Shown in pieces: positions 57,267-64,000 of a stretch of DNA of 64,000 nucleotides (position 1 is the stretch's first letter; every line of letters starts with the position of its first letter). The position numbers and the translations under genes are program-made. Source of the stretch: Bradyrhizobium elkanii USDA 76 (lineage in GTDB: Bacteria; Pseudomonadota; Alphaproteobacteria; Rhizobiales; Xanthobacteraceae); the NCBI RefSeq assembly GCF_023278185.1, contig NZ_CP066356.1, forward strand, positions 7,246,001 to 7,310,000. Reading direction: 5' to 3'. The notes beneath the pieces were generated by a model. It was not told the DNA's origin and made no database searches. It saw nothing but the letters and a program-made list of their open reading frames with translations.

Positions 57267-58127
57267 ATGGCTACGATAAGCCCTCTTCGGCAGCGCATGA
57301 TCGAGGACATGACAGTCCGCAATCTGTCGCCGTCGACTCAACAATCCTATATCTATGCGATCGCAAAGTTTAGCCGCCATTTCGGCTACGCTCCGGACCG
57401 GTTGAGTTTCGAGCAGGTCCGCGCCTACCAACTGCATCTCATCGGCCAAAAGCGTTCGTGGTCCCACATCAATCAGGTGGCCTGCGCGCTGCGGTTCTTC
57501 TACGGCGTCACACTCGGGCAGACGGAGGCATTCGAGCGGATCATCGGTGGCCAGAAGCCCGACAAGCTCCCGCTCGTGCTTAGTGCCGAAGAGATCGAAC
57601 GCTTCCTGGACGCGGTTACAGGGGTGCGCAATCGCGTCGTGCTGGCGGCGGCTTATGCGGCTGGCTTACGGGTTAGTGAAGTCGTCCGCCTGAAGGTGAG
57701 CTCGATCGACAGCAAGCGAATGTTGATCCACATCGAGAACGGCAAGGGCGGCAGGGATCGTTACGCGATGCTTTCTCCGCGACTGCTGGAGATTCTGCGT
57801 ACGTACTGGATGCGAGCCCGACCGGGGCTGTGGCTATTTCCAGGCCAAGACCCAAGTGAACATGTCAGCGTCCGCTGCGTCCAGGCGGCCTGCCGCGCCG
57901 CCCGCCGCCGCGCTCGGCTTGCCAAGCCGATTACTGTCCATACGCTCCGGCACTCGTTTGCGACCCATCTCCTGGAAAGCGGGATCGACATTCGCATCAT
58001 TCAAGTTCTGCTCGGACATGCCAACCTGGGATCGACCGCGCGGTACGCTCAGGTTGCGACCAATCTGCTCGCCCGCACGACCAGCCCATTCGATGGACTC
58101 TCCGTCAGGGTGATCCCACCCGACTGA
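57267..58127 (+). CDS. tyrosine recombinase (integrase) of the IS91-like element
   Basis: This encodes 286 aa from ATG 57267, preceded by AGGAG 8 nt upstream; the longer reading from 57225 is unnecessary. An N-terminal core-binding SAM-like domain (residues 10-85) precedes the catalytic domain. The full catalytic set is visible: Arg135 in GLRVSEVVRL, Lys160 in NGKGGRDR, His225 and Arg228 in HTLRH, His251 in LLGHANLG, and the nucleophile Tyr260 in ARYAQV. Such integrases are common partners upstream of IS91-family transposases in rhizobia. Its part in transposition is not known. It appears intact. Confidence 0.9.
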   Translation: MATISPLRQRMIEDMTVRNLSPSTQQSYIYAIAKFSRHFGYAPDRLSFEQVRAYQLHLIGQKRSWSHINQVACALRFFYGVTLGQTEAFERIIGGQKPDKLPLVLSAEEIERFLDAVTGVRNRVVLAAAYAAGLRVSEVVRLKVSSIDSKRMLIHIENGKGGRDRYAMLSPRLLEILRTYWMRARPGLWLFPGQDPSEHVSVRCVQAACRAARRRARLAKPITVHTLRHSFATHLLESGIDIRIIQVLLGHANLGSTARYAQVATNLLARTTSPFDGLSVRVIPPD

Positions 58128-58136
58128 GCTGCGCAT

Positions 58137-59330
58137 ATGCGCCCCGTGCTCGAGGTGGCGGACATCCTCCGTCGCCACGGCGCTGCGTTCCGTGCCGCGC
58201 AAGGTCCTCGGCTGTCCTCCGATCAGCGCCGTGTGATGGCGGCCATCGAGGCGTGTCGCACAGCGACGCTCGGCGGCCACGTCGAGCGGTGCGACGACTG
58301 CGGCCTGGTCCGCGTCGCCTATAACAGCTGTCGCGATCGGCACTGTCCAAAGTGCCAAGCGCTCGCGCGCGCCCAATGGCTCGCCGAGCGCCAGGCCGAC
58401 CTGCTGCCGGTCCCCTATTTCCATGTCGTCTTCACCGTGCCGGCGCCGGTGGCCGCCATCGCGCTGCAGAACAAGGCGGTGGTCTACGACATCCTGCTCA
58501 AGGCAGCAGCCGAGACGATCCGTCTCATCAGCGCCGACCCGAAGCATCTCGGTGCCGAGACCGGGATGATCGCCATTCTCCATACCTGGGGCCAGACCCT
58601 GACGCATCATCCGCACGCCCATTGCCTCGTGCCGGGCGGCGGGATCGCCCCTGATGGAAGCTGGGTTCATTGTCGCCCCGGCTTCTTCCTTCCCGTTCGC
58701 GTCCTGTCACGACTGTATCGTCGGCTATTCCTGGAGCACCTGCAGGCGGCGTTCGATAGCGCCAAGCTCCAGTTCTTCGGCCACCTCGCGCACCTCGTCG
58801 AACCGGCAGCATTCAGCCGCCATCTGAACGCCCTCCGCAAGATCGAGTGGGTCGTCTACGCCAAGCGTCCCTTCGGCGGACCAGAACAGGTTCTGGCCTA
58901 TCTCGGGCGCTACACCCATCGCGTTGCGATCGCCAACGGCCGGCTCCTTACCTGTGAGCAGGGCCACGTCCGCTTTCGGTGGAAGGATTATCGCGCCGGC
59001 AACAAATCCAAAGTGATGACGCTCGACACTGAGGAGTTCATTCGTCGCTTTCTGCTCCACATATTGCCGAAGGGGTTCCGCCGCATCCGTCATTTTGGCT
59101 TCCTGGCGAACGCCTGTCGCGCCGCCAAACTTGCGCGCATCCGAGCGGCGCTTCAGGCGCCGCAGCCACCTCCGCCTGCCGAAGCTGTCGACTATCGTGA
59201 GCGCTGCGCCATCCTCCTTGGTCACCGCCTCGACTTGTGCCCCATCTGCGGAGGCCGCATGGTCGAGATTGGGCCTGTGCCGCGTGCGCCAACTCAGCGA
59301 CGCGCAGCACCTCGCTGCGATACATCATGA
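58137..59330 (+). CDS. IS91-family HUH (Y2) transposase
   Basis: This encodes 397 aa. An N-terminal zinc-binding region (CDDCG at 52-56, CRDRHCPKC at 65-73) is followed by the HUH metal site HPHAH (His160, His162) in a glycine-rich block, and the paired catalytic tyrosines YLGRY (Tyr255, Tyr259). It nicks and transfers single strands during rolling-circle transposition. It starts 9 bp after the integrase stop, so they form one operon. The gene appears complete. Confidence 0.92.
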   Translation: MRPVLEVADILRRHGAAFRAAQGPRLSSDQRRVMAAIEACRTATLGGHVERCDDCGLVRVAYNSCRDRHCPKCQALARAQWLAERQADLLPVPYFHVVFTVPAPVAAIALQNKAVVYDILLKAAAETIRLISADPKHLGAETGMIAILHTWGQTLTHHPHAHCLVPGGGIAPDGSWVHCRPGFFLPVRVLSRLYRRLFLEHLQAAFDSAKLQFFGHLAHLVEPAAFSRHLNALRKIEWVVYAKRPFGGPEQVLAYLGRYTHRVAIANGRLLTCEQGHVRFRWKDYRAGNKSKVMTLDTEEFIRRFLLHILPKGFRRIRHFGFLANACRAAKLARIRAALQAPQPPPPAEAVDYRERCAILLGHRLDLCPICGGRMVEIGPVPRAPTQRRAAPRCDTS

Positions 59331-59616
59331 CCGACGACCTCGATCGTTCGTTCCCACTGCACGCGCTGTCCTGCCGACGTTCTCCGTCGGAACGATCAAG
59401 CATGCTCACAACGCCCGGCGAACGGGCGATAGTCAGCCGCCTGGGCTTGACGCGCCGTTCGACGCTATCGACGGCGGCATCCTTTGCTGCCAACATCCGC
59501 GACAATCTGCGGCCACCCTCGCTCGCGGGCCCGACACCGGATCAATCGCGCCTACCGGCGCCTAGATCGAGCCCCCATAGGTCCGCGCTCACAAGACGCG
59601 GCTTCGTTCAATCCAG

Positions 59617-59676
59617 CTTCAAATAGGTCCCGCGCTGGACTTGCGGCGAGATCTGCGACGCGGGACCTATTTGAAG
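59617..59676. repeat. 18-bp perfect inverted repeat with 24-nt loop at the right end of the IS91-like element
   Basis: CTTCAAATAGGTCCCGCG at 59617-59634 is exactly complementary to the text at 59659-59676. It ends 8 bp before the element boundary and could act as the termination hairpin for rolling-circle transfer, though it is longer than I expect for that. Confidence 0.8.
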
Positions 59677-59684
59677 CCTCCAGT

Positions 59685-59971
59685 ATTCCGACGAACCAGC
59701 GGAACAGCAGGTCGTATTCCAGCCGCTCCATCAAAAGCCGCTCCGAGCGGATCGAATAAAACGCTTGCAACAGCATCGCCCGCAGCAGCTTCTCCGGCGG
59801 GATCGACGGCCGCCCAATCGGCGAATAGAGCGCGGCAAACTCGCGCTCCAGCGTCGACAGCGCCTCGTTCACGATCGTCCGGATCGCTCGCAGCGGATGG
59901 TCACGCCGCACCCGCGCCTCCAGATCGACGTAGCTGAACAGCTCGCCCATTCGATTGTCGCCGCCGCGCAC
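59685..59971 (-). pseudogene. N-terminal third of the IS1182-like transposase (severed)
   Basis: The frame starts at GTG 59971-59969. It contains GELFSYVDLEARVRRDHPLR and the GRPSIPPEKLLRAMLLQAFY block typical of DUF772 transposase N-termini. It runs into the nested element after LLFRWFVG and ends in it, at 59552. It pairs with 56354-57158. Confidence 0.85.
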
Positions 59972-60032
59972 GCCCCATCTCCGAATCTCGTCGGAGCCAA
60001 TGAATCACGGTCGCTGGTCGGCGGCGAGCACC

Positions 60033-60051
60033 TTTTTCAACAGCCTGCTAG
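60033..60051. repeat. right terminal inverted repeat and right target duplication (CTAG)
   Basis: TTTTTCAACAGCCTG at 60033-60047 is the right terminal repeat, and CTAG at 60048-60051 is the second copy of the target duplication. Confidence 0.85.
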
Positions 60052-60379
60052 TCCGCTCGTCAAGAATCCTTCGCCGGCCTACGCCACCGTGATGGATTTT
60101 TTCACGGGCGAAGAAGCCGGGAACGCGAACGAGATCGATATCTCCAGGGTGCAAAATCTGATCATTACGGCAATCTTGGTCGTCGCCTATGCCGGGCTGC
60201 TGTTCGCGCGCGTCCGGAACATTCCCGCCGCGTCGGTCGTGTCGGCACTGAACACCGGCAATCCGCTGTTTCCGGCGATGCCGGACGTGAGCGATTCCTT
60301 CACCGCCTTGCTCGGTCTCAGCCATGCCACCTATCTGGTGGCGAAGGCATCGCAGAAGCCGCCGAAAAGCGACCAATGA
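60052..60379 (+). pseudogene. 3' part of the transposon-split membrane protein
   Basis: Joined after 55993 this completes the codon AGT and continues PLVKNPSPAYATVMDFFTGE, then an EIDISRVQNLI linker and a TM segment (ITAILVVAYAGLLFARV), ending KPPKSDQ at 60379. The exact in-frame join (1334 + 328 = 1662 nt, 554 codons with stop) shows that the insertion was clean. The 3' part alone has an internal ATG (60090) but would lose most membrane segments. Confidence 0.85.
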
Positions 60380-60407
60380 CCATGACCGGGCTTGGCTCGG
60401 GAGGATC

Positions 60408-61100
60408 TCAGGGCTTGAGGAGAGCTGCCGCCGCCCTGGGCTTGAACGCGTCCTCGGACGCCGCGTTCATGACCGCCGCACGGTCATACCGGCGAAACAG
60501 CCGTACGACGCCGATGAATTCATACTTGCGTATGTAGTTCCACAGCGCAGCGCGGCTCACGTCGTCGAAATGATCGAGCTTGGAATCCTGTGGAAGCGGT
60601 TGCTCGGCCATCAGCTTGAGCCAATAGGAAAACAGATCGCCAAATTCGGCTTTGTCGATCACGCCCGCGGCGATCAGCGCGTCGACGCGTTCCAGATAGA
60701 CGAGGAGCGCATCGACGATATCCCGAATTCTGATCTCGAACGGCCCGAATTTGTCTTCCGTTGATTGCGTACCCGATGCTTTCTCGCGCTTGCCGTGATA
60801 GTCGAGAGCCTGCGCGAATTGCTGCCGGTTCACGTTGACCTGGGTCTTGCTACCGGAACTCCTGTCGACCACCTCAATTGAGACATCTCCATAGTCAAGC
60901 AGCTTTAATGCAAGCGAGACGTCGCCATCGCTGCGCAGGATGGCCATTTCGTCCGCGGCCTTGATCGCGCGCTCGCGCATGCGTTGGCGTTCGGAGCTCA
61001 AGCTGTTGATACGATACTGGTAGAGCGAGAATCCAAGCGCGGCAGCCGGCACTAACGTCAGCAGTATTCCAAGACCTGCGTCAGGCGTCGCCATCGTCAT
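60408..61100 (-). CDS. single-TM protein, 230 aa, partner of the protease-nuclease
   Basis: An N-terminal hydrophobic segment at about 9-27 (GLGILLTLVPAAALGFSLYQ) is followed by a helical, charged soluble region with a YWLKLM and ALWNYIRKYEFIGVVRLF block near the end. No family is recognised. Its start overlaps the stop of the protease-nuclease gene (ATGA), so the two are translationally coupled. A membrane-tethered partner could place the nuclease at the membrane or hold it inactive; this is inference. Confidence 0.75.
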   Translation of the reverse strand: MTMATPDAGLGILLTLVPAAALGFSLYQYRINSLSSERQRMRERAIKAADEMAILRSDGDVSLALKLLDYGDVSIEVVDRSSGSKTQVNVNRQQFAQALDYHGKREKASGTQSTEDKFGPFEIRIRDIVDALLVYLERVDALIAAGVIDKAEFGDLFSYWLKLMAEQPLPQDSKLDHFDDVSRAALWNYIRKYEFIGVVRLFRRYDRAAVMNAASEDAFKPRAAAALLKP

Positions 61101-63190
61101 AGGTTCCGAGGCAGAAGATCCGACGCGGATTTCACAGGAACCGCCGGCCGCGCCTCGCCTATGACGGGCTGATCCTTGGTCTCGAACGTATCGGCCGACC
61201 TAACTTGGTCGCCGAAATCCAGGCCGGTCCGGCGTTCGATCTCGGTGATGGCGACCCGCCATTGCGAGACGTCGACGAAAGCCGGCGGCTTCGGCGGAAT
61301 TCCTCCCTTGCGCTGCTCGGACAGCAACTGACGCTGATCGACGACGAGCCCAACAGATTTCACGCCGTTCTTGCCCTTCCAGGCGATCACCTTGAAGAAC
61401 GAGGATGGAATCTGGATGTCGTCAGCCCAAAGATCGACCTTGTCGTCGAAAATCGGTCCCTGGAAGACGCAGATGCGGTTCGCGGTCTCTTCCGAAATGG
61501 CTCCGTTTTCCAGGACATATTGCTCGGCGCCCTGCCAGAATTTGGTGCTCTCGTTGAAGCGGAAGTGCTGCGGGGTGCAGTTGGTGAAATGATAGGTGTC
61601 GGCATTCGCGCGTTCGGCCTGCTCCTTGCTTCCCCAGTCCGGGTCCATGCGGCGGGTCAAATGGCCCCTGTCGAAAAGATTGGACCACCCCGAATAGAAG
61701 GTCTGGTCGATGAAGAAACTCGCGCTGATGCGGGGGTCGCCGTACCAGGTCTCTCCCTCGGCGCCATCGGTAACCTCGCCGGTAGAGCGATCCACGTTCA
61801 GGAAACTCTTGCCGTCGATGTTCGTGGCCGTGAAGAGAGCCATCTTCTTGGCCTTGTTCATCTTGATGCTGAAGTGTTCGTACTTCAGTTCACCGGCCTC
61901 GGCGTCCCGTTCGCCAGCCCGCAGGGGAGCGACCTGCTTCGAAAGCTTGCCGACCGGCGTGGGCAGCGGAAACGTCACGCCGTGCACGAACCGCGGGTCG
62001 TAGCCGTCACGGTTGGAATAGTCCTGGTCGACCGATATCTTCTCCGCCGCGCGCGTGAGCGTCTTCTGCGGCGCGGGCGCTACTGGAGCGGCAGCGACAT
62101 AGTTTCCCCCCACCCGAACGCTCACCTCGATCGGAATAGTCACCTTGATCTCGTTTCCACCGGCTTCGCTGGCCATCACGCCCTCCTCCCCGATCACCAG
62201 ACTCTCTTGTGCATCCGAAGAAGGATGGGGCGGCGAGAGTCGCTTTCCGCCCGTCTGCACGAGAGCCGTCTTCGACAGATCGAGCGCGGCCCGCAGCAGG
62301 TCGCGACGCTCCCCGTCGAGGCTCGCGAGCCTTTCCGAGAGATGTCGATAGATGGCGCTGATCCGCACCCCCTCATTAACGTTCGTCGGAATGGGATTGC
62401 CGTTCTCGTCCTTACGTTCGAGGAACGGCTCTCCGAAATGATGAAGCGCGACGAGCTCCCAGGCATCGTTGAAGACCGCCGCGCCTGACGAACCGTGATC
62501 CGTGTCCGTCTCGTACAGAAGCGTACGATCGGTTCGATACTGCAAAATATTGTTCCGAATGGCGATCATCTTCGGCAGACCATTCGGATGCTGCACGATA
62601 TTCATGTTCATGCCGATCGCATGCTTGTCGGGCCGATCGGACAGGACACAATATCGGAAATCGCGCGCATCGCCGTCGCCGGCCACTCTCTGCCCGAGCG
62701 CGACGAGAGCGTAGTCCAATTCTTCCTGTTGCGAGAACAGGGCGAAACGGTCGGGCGCCAAACGGAAGGCGGTGGTGGGCCGCATCGAACCGTCTTCTCC
62801 CATTTCCCGGTCGAAAGTGATTTGGGCCGAAAGCGCAGCCGCTTCGTCCTGGACCACGTGCTGGTTCGTCATGAAGAGCGTCGGGCTTATCAGAAAGCCG
62901 GAGCCTGCCGTCCACTTGCCTCCGCCCGTCGCTTCGACGAATGCGATCGCCCGCCGTGCCGTCGCGCCACCCGGCAGAAACCACGAAGCCTGCATGTCGT
63001 CGGGCCCCTGCACAGCCTCAGCGCCTCGCGGCATGGTTTGTCGTGCGGTCCGCAAGCTGAACATCGCCATGCGCGTCCGGTCCGGCTCGGCTTGGCGCCA
63101 CTGCTTGCCTTCTACGAGCTTGCGCACGCGATCGCGATCTTCGCGCGTCTGCTCGACGACATTGCGGAAGCGCGCCTGATCTATTTCCAT
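61097..63190 (-). CDS. trypsin-like protease fused to DNA/RNA non-specific (NUC-type) endonuclease
   Basis: This encodes 697 aa. Residues about 80-260 are a trypsin-like domain with His111 (NQHVV), Asp159 (ELDYALVAL) and Ser235 (HGSSGAAVF). A linker with a Pro/Ala-rich stretch (about 365-375) leads to a NUC1-type endonuclease at about 400-680. Its catalytic signature is DRGH at 507-510, with metal-binding Asn in HFTNCTPQHFRFN (537, 546). No signal peptide is seen, so the activity would be intracellular unless exported. The protease might activate the nuclease by cleavage or sense a trigger. It is the first gene of a coupled pair, and it may serve the giant-protein locus. Confidence 0.9.
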   Translation of the reverse strand: MEIDQARFRNVVEQTREDRDRVRKLVEGKQWRQAEPDRTRMAMFSLRTARQTMPRGAEAVQGPDDMQASWFLPGGATARRAIAFVEATGGGKWTAGSGFLISPTLFMTNQHVVQDEAAALSAQITFDREMGEDGSMRPTTAFRLAPDRFALFSQQEELDYALVALGQRVAGDGDARDFRYCVLSDRPDKHAIGMNMNIVQHPNGLPKMIAIRNNILQYRTDRTLLYETDTDHGSSGAAVFNDAWELVALHHFGEPFLERKDENGNPIPTNVNEGVRISAIYRHLSERLASLDGERRDLLRAALDLSKTALVQTGGKRLSPPHPSSDAQESLVIGEEGVMASEAGGNEIKVTIPIEVSVRVGGNYVAAAPVAPAPQKTLTRAAEKISVDQDYSNRDGYDPRFVHGVTFPLPTPVGKLSKQVAPLRAGERDAEAGELKYEHFSIKMNKAKKMALFTATNIDGKSFLNVDRSTGEVTDGAEGETWYGDPRISASFFIDQTFYSGWSNLFDRGHLTRRMDPDWGSKEQAERANADTYHFTNCTPQHFRFNESTKFWQGAEQYVLENGAISEETANRICVFQGPIFDDKVDLWADDIQIPSSFFKVIAWKGKNGVKSVGLVVDQRQLLSEQRKGGIPPKPPAFVDVSQWRVAITEIERRTGLDFGDQVRSADTFETKDQPVIGEARPAVPVKSASDLLPRNL

Positions 63191-63658
63191 AAGTCAGCCC
63201 ATCCCCCTCGAAAGCACGTGGAGCGGACATCGGGACGCGGCCGCGCTCCACATGTCCGAACGTCCCGACGTCACGCCAAGGTCACAAATCCCAGCATGCT
63301 GCATACGGCGGTCCATCAGAGATCGCGCGGGAAACAAGCCGCCGATTCGCTCGAATGCTCGCGATGCCATGAAAGCGCCGCCCTCTCCGGGTGCCGCGAC
63401 AATACCTATTCAGCAACAAATTCCGATCGAAAATTCATCTGCAATCTTTGATTGCCGATCGTACATAGATCGCGTGCACGGTCAAGCTCGGTTGACAAAT
63501 CGAAGAGGCGAACGCGGGCCTTATTCTTTCGACACCGTCCGAACCGTACGCTACTCGCTGAAAGAAGCGAGAATTCGGGCGCGGACCGGACAGCCGAACT
63601 GCTGCCGAAGCGAGCCTAACTCGATCGCGTTCCCACATTAGCAGCTCACGACTGGACG
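63191..63658. other. upstream region of the protease-nuclease, no clear gene
   Basis: About 470 bp. The first 100 bp must hold the promoter and ribosome site of the minus-strand protease-nuclease. Frames on either strand are not protein-like. Confidence 0.35.
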
Positions 63659-63856
63659 TTGGGCGCTAGGACACTTCGGGATCAAATAGTCCGCGGGATT
63701 CGGTCCGTTCCGGACGAAACTAAACCGGGCACTTCTCGTCGTGCAAGATACGCGAAGCAGCGCCCGGACGGCGATGCGATCTGGGCGCAATACCAGGCTA
63801 TCTTCGACAAGGTAAACAAGCGGATCGCTGACGTCTTGGAGTCCCCGGGGTGCTGA
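63659..63856 (+). CDS. possible small protein, 65 aa
   Basis: A TTG-initiated frame with a natural-looking helical end (DAIWAQYQAIFDKVNKRIAD). The ribosome site is weak and no family is recognised. It may be a small gene or the tail of a decayed one. Confidence 0.3.
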   Translation: MGARTLRDQIVRGIRSVPDETKPGTSRRARYAKQRPDGDAIWAQYQAIFDKVNKRIADVLESPGC

Positions 63857-63873
63857 TTTGGTGACGTAAAGAT

Positions 63874-64000
63874 TCAGGAGGCCTTCGCGTGGCGCGGCTT
63901 CGGCTTGCGCTTCCGCTCGAACCGGGAGCCACGGACGACCGGCTGAATCGACTCCAACCAAAGAATGTCGATTTTAGCGGTGGCTGGATGGCGATACCGA
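63874..64000 (-). CDS. C-terminus of a gene entering from the right edge
   Basis: From the edge the minus strand reads 41 codons to TGA at 63876-63874, in a frame that looks like protein (ATAKIDILWLESIQPVVRGS) and ends in a very basic tail (RFERKRKPKPRHAKAS). The family is not identified; a DNA-binding protein is possible from the basic tail. Confidence 0.4.
   Translation of the reverse strand, partial: RYRHPATAKIDILWLESIQPVVRGSRFERKRKPKPRHAKAS

Larger units (their letters stand above)
57161..59684 (+). mobile_element. IS91-like element with tyrosine recombinase, nested in the IS1182-like transposase
   Basis: The limits are set by where the host transposase coding stops on each side (57158 and 59685), accurate to about 3 bp because both sides share AAT. 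Near the left end GAAC is followed by a 5-bp hairpin (57169-57181); at the right end there is a long hairpin (59617-59676). Both would suit the subterminal structures of rolling-circle IS91-type elements, which make no target duplication. It carries an integrase-like gene and a Y2 HUH transposase 9 bp apart. Confidence 0.8.
55994..60047 (-). mobile_element. IS1182-like (DUF772/DDE) insertion sequence with passenger gene, interrupted by an IS91-like element
   Basis: The ends are inverted repeats: CAGGCTGTTGAAGAA from 55994 and its counterpart CAGGCTGTTGAAAAA read inward from 60047 (14 of 15 match). CTAG flanks both sides (55990-55993, 60048-60051), a 4-bp target duplication. The element encodes one DDE transposase on the minus strand, now in two pieces (59685-59971 and 56354-57158), and a 114-aa passenger. 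Without the nested 2.5-kb element it would be about 1.5 kb. Target and ends are read directly; the family name is from memory of the transposase sequence, which is also annotated as IS5-type in some genomes. Confidence 0.9.

Noticed and set aside
59095..59565. Open frames after the IS91 transposase
   Set aside because: They overlap the transposase 3' end in another frame or are noise inside the element end.
1..64000. CRISPR array, rRNA or tRNA genes
   Set aside because: No regularly spaced short repeats were seen, and no tRNA TPsiC-like or rRNA-like segment was noticed in the gaps; this was by eye and not by a model search.

Overview
The window is GC-rich, densely coded and uses GTG/TTG starts freely. 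Together with its IS1182-like and IS91-plus-integrase elements and its haem-protein set, this suggests a soil or plant-associated alphaproteobacterium of the Bradyrhizobium/Nitrobacteraceae kind. That is inference only: no rRNA, tRNA or taxonomic marker gene is present.

Layout. (1) 1-5.5 kb, minus strand: a membrane-anchored patatin-like phospholipase, a secreted mono-haem cytochrome c, and a di-haem cytochrome c peroxidase family protein that runs off the left edge. (2) 6.2-15.4 kb, all minus: an accessory and defence-like stretch. It holds an FAD-binding oxidoreductase overlapping a trypsin-like peptidase with a shifted reading frame; a retron-type reverse transcriptase fused to a trypsin-like protease, with a candidate msr-msd RNA bounded by a perfect 12-bp inverted repeat; a Fic-family protein lacking the usual catalytic His; and a five-TM membrane protein. 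(3) 16.1-33.3 kb, plus: a compact eight-gene operon that I read as a DNA phosphorothioation defence system of the SspABCD-SspFGH type (cysteine desulfurase, DUF4007 protein, P-loop ATPase, PAPS-reductase-like enzyme, then DptF/G/H-like restriction genes) ending in a phosphorothioation-associated methyltransferase-like gene. Two small genes follow: a three-TM protein whose N-terminus seems split off in another frame, and a 126-aa orphan. (4) 35.0-54.5 kb, minus: two overlapping giant genes (3815 and 2468 aa) with no domain I recognise, followed by a NodB-type polysaccharide deacetylase. (5) 54.7-60.4 kb, plus: a multi-TM protein gene cut by a 4-kb insertion. The insertion is an IS1182-like element with a CTAG target duplication and a passenger gene, itself interrupted by an IS91-like element with a tyrosine recombinase. 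(6) 60.4-63.2 kb, minus: a single-TM protein and a trypsin-like protease/NUC-type endonuclease fusion. (7) The right edge holds a probable gene 3' end.

How the genes may work together. Blocks 2 and 3 look like a defence island: Ssp genes A-D place sulphur on DNA, F-H would act on unmodified DNA, and the retron would act as an independent alarm-effector unit. Blocks 4-6 may be one undescribed system, made of giant proteins, a deacetylase, two membrane proteins and a protease-nuclease. If so, this copy is probably impaired, because the central membrane gene is split by the transposon.
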